Shown one piece after another: positions 6,146-9,702 of a DNA stretch of 9,702 bases. This stretch comes from Pseudomonadota bacterium (GTDB lineage Bacteria > Bdellovibrionota > Oligoflexia > Oligoflexales > Oligoflexaceae), in the NCBI GenBank assembly GCA_029556045.1, contig JAKQGS010000497.1, positions 1-9,702 of the forward strand, in the 5' to 3' direction. Positions within the stretch are counted from its first letter, which is position 1, and each line of letters begins with the position of its first letter. Both the position numbers and the translations under genes were made by a program. Below the pieces are notes generated by a model. It had not been told where the DNA came from and made no database searches. It saw only the letters and a program-made list of their open reading frames with translations.

Positions 6146-6170
6146 TTTCTCTGCTTTTCCGATAGAGAAA
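6146..6170. promoter_or_regulatory. Small inverted repeat ahead of the outer-membrane-protein gene
   Basis: TTTCTCT (6146-6152) and AGAGAAA (6164-6170) pair across 11 bases, ending 23 bases before the GTG start at 6194. It lies in the 140-bp divergent spacer shared with the DUF445 gene, where no convincing promoter was found on either strand. It may be an operator or mRNA hairpin, or chance in a purine/pyrimidine-skewed stretch. Confidence 0.3.
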
Positions 6171-6193
6171 GAGGATTCAGAGGGAAGAGAGCC

Positions 6194-7312
6194 GTGGCAT
6201 TTCGGCGTTACATCGCGATCATTTTTGTCATCGTTGGGGGGTGGGGTGAGAGCCTTTGGGCCCGCAAGACCAACCAGGCGGTGTATGAGGAGCCATTTGA
6301 TATTGCGGCGGGTGGGGCGGCATTGACCCGCGCCAGCCAGGAGGGAGTTTTGTTTGCCAATCCCGCATTGATGCCTTATGGCGGGGTGTTTCACCGATGG
6401 CTGGGAATTCAGTCGTCGGTGCTGGCGTCCCGGGAGTGGATCGATCAGGCGCGCGGACAGCCCCAAAACGAGGCGTGTGGTACGGCAGAGGATGGTGGCG
6501 CCGGATTGCCGCAGAACCCCAGTGCCATTTTAGACAAGGTACAATGCCAGCCGGTGCATTTTGGGGTGCTGCAATCCCTGTCCTATCTGACCAATAACGT
6601 GGGGGTTGCGGCCTTTGCCCGGATGGAGGCGGATCTGACGGGAGAAAAGTTCGGGCCAGGTGGTTTGCCGGTGTTAAGCCTTGGCGTGGAGGGCTATGGC
6701 GGCGCCGTAGCCAGCTACGGCATGCAGTTGGCTCGCTGGTTTTCCCTCGGGGTCACTGTCAAAAAACTGTATGTGGCGGAACCGGATATCAGTATCGATA
6801 TTGCGGACAGCTCCCGGATTGAGAGCTTAACCAATGATCCCCAGGCCCTGCAAAATGAACTCTCTTATGGGTCGGGTATGGGCTACGATGCGGGTATGCT
6901 CCTATTTTTACAAGGGTCCAGTATGGATTTTCGTTGGGCTATCAAAGCGGATGACGTGGGGGATACCCAGTTTACCGGCACGCAGCCGGCCTTTAAACAG
7001 ACGCTTCACACTGGTTTGGGGCTAACGTTTCATGGCACGACGGAAGCCATTCACCTGTCAGCGGACTACCGGGATATCCTGGGTGTTTATGAGGAGCAGC
7101 TTTTTAAACGGATTTACGCAGGGGCCCGCCTGATGATGCGCAATCGGTTTGGCTTTGCGGTTGGCTATTATCAAGGCATTCCCACGGCCGGGGTGCGGTT
7201 GGATTTATTTTTTTTCAAGATCGGTGCCACGGTTTACGGACGAGAAATGGGTGATTATGTGGGCGACAGCCAACGAAATCTTTATGTAGTTTATTTTGGA
7301 ACGGGGTTTTAG
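6194..7312 (+). CDS. Secreted outer-membrane beta-barrel-like protein
   Basis: This 372-aa protein has a Sec signal peptide: R4-R5, a hydrophobic core at about 6-17, and likely cleavage after A23 in SLWA. The mature part opens with DIAAGGAALTRASQEG and then VLFANPALMPYGG. That matches the N-terminal hallmark of PorV/UPF0164/TraF-like and FadL-like barrels (gly-rich, then NPA). The rest alternates glycines and aromatics as barrel strands do, and the chain ends in NLYVVYFGTGF, with a C-terminal Phe like an outer-membrane assembly signal. It is probably a barrel in the outer membrane; what it transports or anchors is unknown. The start is GTG, with an AG-rich stretch (GAGGGAAGAG) just ahead. The stop TAG at 7310 lies inside the ribosome binding site of the next gene, so the two are probably translated together. 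Confidence 0.72.
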   Translation: MAFRRYIAIIFVIVGGWGESLWARKTNQAVYEEPFDIAAGGAALTRASQEGVLFANPALMPYGGVFHRWLGIQSSVLASREWIDQARGQPQNEACGTAEDGGAGLPQNPSAILDKVQCQPVHFGVLQSLSYLTNNVGVAAFARMEADLTGEKFGPGGLPVLSLGVEGYGGAVASYGMQLARWFSLGVTVKKLYVAEPDISIDIADSSRIESLTNDPQALQNELSYGSGMGYDAGMLLFLQGSSMDFRWAIKADDVGDTQFTGTQPAFKQTLHTGLGLTFHGTTEAIHLSADYRDILGVYEEQLFKRIYAGARLMMRNRFGFAVGYYQGIPTAGVRLDLFFFKIGATVYGREMGDYVGDSQRNLYVVYFGTGF

Positions 7313-7320
7313 GAGGGGAT

Positions 7321-8040
7321 ATGAGGCCTCGGATCGGTTTTTTCATCTTGTGGCTGGCTTTTGCCGATGGGTGTTCCACCCAGAGTGCAGGCGGGGCTTA
7401 TTCTGAAATGACGGATGATGAGCGGGCTAAACAAGCCCTGGACGAAGGCCGATTTGATGACGCCATAGATATTTACACCCCTCTGATCGAAGCTGAGCCG
7501 GAAAACTATTCCCGTCATCCATTGTTGGCAGCCGCTTTAGCAGCACGAGCCGGCATCGATTTGGTTGGTTCCATGGCAGGTGGAACCGGAGAATCCGGCG
7601 GTGGTTCGGCTTTTGATGCCCTGGGACAGTTTGTACCTACGTCGCCAACCGATGAACAGATGACGGATTTGGATAGTGCGATAGCGACACTGGAAGCGAT
7701 GCCGGAAGCCCATCGCAACGGGGATGGCACTTACGATTACAGTGCAGGTGCCGCTCTGCAGTTGACCCTGTACCAGACCATGCGCTCCATCATGCTGGTG
7801 AATCGTTTCGCGGTGCGTACCGATACCGGATCCATCGATCCCACCAGTTTGCAGAACATGAGTGACGAAGAGGTGGCGGCGGTTTTGGATGGCCTTGCGG
7901 CCGCTGCGGCCTCCTCACCGGACAGCGTGCAGGGGCAGGCTATCAACACCGTTTTGTCACAAACGCTGGCCGGTGTGGATGAGCAGGAGGGGGAAACCCG
8001 CAAGGATAAATTGATTGCCTATATGTCGCGGACATCTTGA
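7321..8040 (+). CDS. TPR-containing lipoprotein
   Basis: This is a 239-aa envelope protein. A short hydrophobic signal (residues 5-14) leads to ADGC with C18 as likely lipid-bearing cysteine, followed by STQS. The lipobox is unusual, with Ala at -3 and Asp at -2 rather than Leu and a small residue, so lipidation is likely but not certain. Residues about 37-63 (QALDEGRFDDAIDIYTPLIE) read as a TPR helix pair. A Gly/Ser-rich loop lies near residues 87-97, and the remainder is Ala-rich helices. It starts 8 bases after the barrel gene with AGGAGGGG ahead of its ATG, so it is in the same operon. Accessory lipoproteins commonly accompany outer-membrane barrels, so a joint role at the outer membrane is inferred. 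The specific function is unknown. Confidence 0.72.
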   Translation: MRPRIGFFILWLAFADGCSTQSAGGAYSEMTDDERAKQALDEGRFDDAIDIYTPLIEAEPENYSRHPLLAAALAARAGIDLVGSMAGGTGESGGGSAFDALGQFVPTSPTDEQMTDLDSAIATLEAMPEAHRNGDGTYDYSAGAALQLTLYQTMRSIMLVNRFAVRTDTGSIDPTSLQNMSDEEVAAVLDGLAAAAASSPDSVQGQAINTVLSQTLAGVDEQEGETRKDKLIAYMSRTS

Positions 8041-8077
8041 ATGGTAAAATCGCCAAAACAAACGTTGTGGTGGAAAA

Positions 8078-8482
8078 ATGGATCAGCAGGATAAAACACA
8101 GCGACTCAAACGCATCCTTCATGCCGATGACGAGCCAGATCTTTTGATGATCGTGCGGGTCACACTGGAGCGTTATGGAGGCTGTGAGGTCCTGAGTTGC
8201 GCCAATGGCATGGAAGTTTTGGAAAAAGCACCCGTTTTCAAGCCGGATCTTATATTGCTGGATCAGACCATGCCGAAGCTGGATGGATTGGAAACTCTGC
8301 GGCGTTTGAAAACAGATCCTGCCACTGCCGACATTCCGGTCATATTCATCACGGCCTTGGCGATGAAGCAGGACATCGAACGGTACCAATCATTGGGGGC
8401 CGTCGGTTGCATTGAAAAGCCGTTTCGACCGCTGGCGATGTTTGATCTGATCAAGGGGATTATTGCAAAACCCGCTTCCTAA
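8078..8482 (+). CDS. Single-domain response regulator (CheY-like receiver)
   Basis: This 134-aa cytoplasmic protein consists of one receiver domain and no output domain. All key residues are present: the acidic pair D17-D18 (HADDEPD), the phosphoacceptor D62 (LILLDQTMPKLDG), T92 (FITAL), and K114 in EKPF. It should therefore be phosphorylated by a histidine kinase and signal through protein contacts. Residue 91-93 ITA followed by L94 is normal, and the length is that of CheY plus a 10-residue N-terminal extension. It lies 37 bp after the lipoprotein gene with no clear terminator or promoter between them, so it is probably the last gene of the three-gene operon. The ribosome binding site (GTGGTGG) is poor. 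No histidine kinase is in the window. Confidence 0.93.
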   Translation: MDQQDKTQRLKRILHADDEPDLLMIVRVTLERYGGCEVLSCANGMEVLEKAPVFKPDLILLDQTMPKLDGLETLRRLKTDPATADIPVIFITALAMKQDIERYQSLGAVGCIEKPFRPLAMFDLIKGIIAKPAS

Positions 8483-8505
8483 CCCTACCATTATAGAAAT
8501 GGCTT

Positions 8506-9255
8506 CTACTTATGTCGTTTGCCCTTGGTACTGGGCCGAACCATTATGCCAAAATGCGCCGCATTGAGGGTCACGTGTTCCACCACTTCTTCTGGAGTAT
8601 CCACGAGTTTAAACAGGTTCACATCCTCGTGCTGGATGTAGCCCTCTGCCTCCAGTGACTTTTGCATCCATCCCAGCAGGGGACTCCAGTGTTCGGAGCC
8701 ATAAAGCACCATGGGAAATCGCTCGATTTTCTGGGTCTGGATGAGGCAGGCCACTTCGAATAACTCATCGAGGGTACCAAAACCGCCGGGGAAAAACACG
8801 AAAGAGAAGGCATACCGAACAAACATCAGTTTACGCACAAAGAAGTAGCGAAATTCCAGGCTGATGTCCTGGTGTCCATTGGCGTGCTGTTCGTAGGGAA
8901 GTTCGATATTCAGGCCAATCGAGGGAGAACGCTCCCGGTGAGCGCCACGGTTTGCCGCTTCCATGATGCCGGGGCCACCGCCTGTAATAACGGCAAATCC
9001 GGCACGGGAGAGCAGCAATGCGGTTTTTTCCGCCGCCTTATAGAGGGGATCGTCGTTGCCTACACGGGCGGATCCAAAGATGGAGACCGCCGGACCGATA
9101 TCATGGAGGTTTTCAAAACCGTCCACAATTTCTGCCTGAATGCGCAGAGTGCGCCAGGCATCTCCATCATGACCGCCATCCCGCAGCATGCGTGTTGCCA
9201 GAAGATCCTTTTCACTACCGGCGGGGGATTTTAGAAAATTATCGGCTCGTTTCAT
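8506..9255 (-). CDS. LOG family protein (TIGR00730, cytokinin riboside 5'-monophosphate phosphoribohydrolase-like)
   Basis: LOG-type proteins are cytoplasmic Rossmann-fold enzymes. Characterised members hydrolyse nucleoside 5'-monophosphates to the base and ribose 5-phosphate. The signatures are complete: GSAR (61-64), the nucleotide loop TGGGPGIMEAANRGA (91-105), catalytic R141-K142 (FFVRKLMF), and PGGFGTLDELFE (156-167) with the catalytic Glu. At 249 aa it is longer than the roughly 190-aa plant and Pseudomonas types because of about 50 extra N-terminal residues, as in many proteobacterial members. The start is set at ATG 9255 with GGGAAG ahead. The ATG at 9297 would lie inside the hairpin 9274-9299. 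The gene has its own promoter (9313-9340) and converges on the receiver gene. The physiological substrate is unknown. Confidence 0.93.
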   Translation of the reverse strand: MKRADNFLKSPAGSEKDLLATRMLRDGGHDGDAWRTLRIQAEIVDGFENLHDIGPAVSIFGSARVGNDDPLYKAAEKTALLLSRAGFAVITGGGPGIMEAANRGAHRERSPSIGLNIELPYEQHANGHQDISLEFRYFFVRKLMFVRYAFSFVFFPGGFGTLDELFEVACLIQTQKIERFPMVLYGSEHWSPLLGWMQKSLEAEGYIQHEDVNLFKLVDTPEEVVEHVTLNAAHFGIMVRPSTKGKRHK

Positions 9256-9273
9256 GCGTATCTTCCCAACAAA

Positions 9274-9299
9274 GAATGGCCCCGGAGACGGGGCCATTC
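9274..9299 (-). promoter_or_regulatory. Perfect 11-bp hairpin in the LOG gene leader
   Basis: GAATGGCCCCG (9274-9284) and CGGGGCCATTC (9289-9299) are exact inverted arms around a 4-base loop. On the minus strand it is followed by TTTGTT, then directly by the ribosome binding site GGGAAG and the ATG at 9255. It could terminate transcription of the upstream gene at 9319, act as an attenuator or translation-control hairpin for the LOG gene, or protect the mRNA 5' end. The T-tract is imperfect. Confidence 0.7.
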
Positions 9300-9312
9300 A
9301 CCTACCCTTTTG

Positions 9313-9340
9313 ATTATACTATAGCTGTGCACTCTGGCAA
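9313..9340 (-). promoter_or_regulatory. Strong sigma-70-like promoter for the LOG gene
   Basis: On the minus strand TTGCCA (9340-9335, 5/6) and TATAAT (9318-9313, 6/6) are separated by 16 bases. The -10 box directly abuts the stop codon of the upstream gene (9321-9319), and the -35 box lies in its last codons. Transcription would start near 9306, about 7 bases before the hairpin 9299-9274 and about 50 before the ATG. Confidence 0.65.
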
Positions 9341-9702
9341 ACCGCCGGCTGACAAACCAGATTCCGGTTACCGGAACGGCTTTGGCATTTCTGCATAGCT
9401 TTGGCAGCGCCTTTTTGTTGGGCTTCACTGGTGCTGGCAGCCGAGTAACCCATAGCGGAAAATTCTTTTTTCACCTGATTACCACGATTGGGGTTTACCA
9501 GTGCCACCTTGCAGCTGGCTCCAAATGCCCGTTGATTGCCTCTCCCACCATTGCGGCAGCGCTTCCATATCAAGCCATACTGCTGGCTGACGGTTCCATC
9601 GAGTGAGTCCACCGTCATCAGGGCGCGGGCGCTATCATTGGTCTTGACCGCAATGACAGTGTCAAGTTGCAGGGGTTGCGGTGGTTGATTGCACTTAGAC
9701 CA
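9319..9702 (-). CDS. Cysteine-rich protein, C-terminal part (gene runs off the right edge)
   Basis: The last 127 residues of a protein whose start lies beyond the window. The frame is open to the very edge, so the ATG at 9618 is not needed as a start. Six cysteines are visible (visible-residue numbers 4, 49, 64, 106, 117 and 122), with many Gln, Asn, Ser and Arg residues and no hydrophobic segment. This is typical of a secreted or periplasmic protein with disulfides. The stretch SAASTSEAQQKGAAKAMQKC, then further Cys residues, faintly recalls DUF4189-type secreted proteins (a small-residue strand, an EA-rich helix, then Cys), but the likeness is weak. The stop codon overlaps the promoter region of the LOG gene. 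Function is unknown. Confidence 0.6.
   Translation of the reverse strand, partial: WSKCNQPPQPLQLDTVIAVKTNDSARALMTVDSLDGTVSQQYGLIWKRCRNGGRGNQRAFGASCKVALVNPNRGNQVKKEFSAMGYSAASTSEAQQKGAAKAMQKCQSRSGNRNLVCQPAVCQSAQL

Noticed and set aside
7943..8389. 148-codon minus-strand open frame across the lipoprotein end and receiver gene
   Set aside because: It is a shadow of the receiver gene, whose active-site residues are all intact on the plus strand.
8488..8502. CCATT-ATAGA-AATGG hairpin between the convergent receiver and LOG genes
   Set aside because: It has only five pairs, mostly A-T, and no T-run on either side, so it is too weak to call a terminator.
9256..9297. LOG gene start at ATG 9297
   Set aside because: The codon lies inside the perfect hairpin and lacks a ribosome binding site; the conserved protein begins well after ATG 9255.
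1..9702. Mobile element, CRISPR, tRNA/rRNA or defence-island signatures
   Set aside because: I saw no transposase or integrase, no regularly spaced repeats, no cloverleaf-like sequence, and no shift in composition or codon use that would suggest recent transfer.

Overview
This window looks like ordinary chromosomal DNA of a Gram-negative bacterium of intermediate GC. Three lines point that way: two predicted lipoproteins, an outer-membrane beta-barrel-like protein ending in Phe, and proteobacterial-type housekeeping or conserved genes (cysS, a DUF445 membrane protein, a LOG/TIGR00730 protein). The mix of an XRE regulator with an ImmA/IrrE-like tail, a CheX-domain protein and a free-standing receiver protein suggests a deltaproteobacterial, Bdellovibrionota or Oligoflexia-like lineage, but that placement is only inference. 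I see no transposase, integrase, CRISPR array, tRNA or rRNA.

Layout. Bases 1-319 (minus) hold the N-terminal part of cysteinyl-tRNA synthetase. A divergent intergenic region (320-502) carries a 12-bp palindrome and separates cysS from a small unknown gene (503-799). After an AT-rich spacer with an inverted repeat lying on a promoter come a lipoprotein with a thioredoxin-like CxxC domain (934-2274) and, after a 201-bp gap, a proline-rich membrane protein with an RDD-like end (2476-3216). A near-consensus sigma-70 promoter (3220-3249) then drives an XRE-family regulator (3388-4290). Its C-terminal part looks like an ImmA/IrrE peptidase domain whose HExxH zinc motif has decayed to KDLAR. A poly-T terminator follows, then a CheX-domain protein (4444-5289) with an uncharacterised C-terminal extension. 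The DUF445 gene (5343-6053) converges on it from the minus strand.

From 6194 to 8482 three plus-strand genes form a likely operon: an outer-membrane-protein-like gene, a TPR-containing lipoprotein 8 bp downstream, and a single-domain response regulator 37 bp further on. The right end is on the minus strand. A partial cysteine-rich gene runs in from beyond 9702 and stops at 9319. Its stop codon sits inside a strong promoter (9313-9340) for the LOG-family gene (8506-9255). That mRNA would begin almost directly with a perfect 11-bp hairpin just ahead of the ribosome binding site.

How the genes may work together. The regulator, CheX protein and receiver protein all point to signalling. CheX proteins dephosphorylate phosphorylated CheY-like receivers, so the orphan CheX-domain protein (4444-5289) and the orphan receiver (8078-8482) could be partners, but nothing in the sequence proves it. 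The most unusual item is the regulator with a probably inactive metallopeptidase domain. The rest of the window reads as normal core or lineage-specific genome, and I found no convincing multi-gene novel system.
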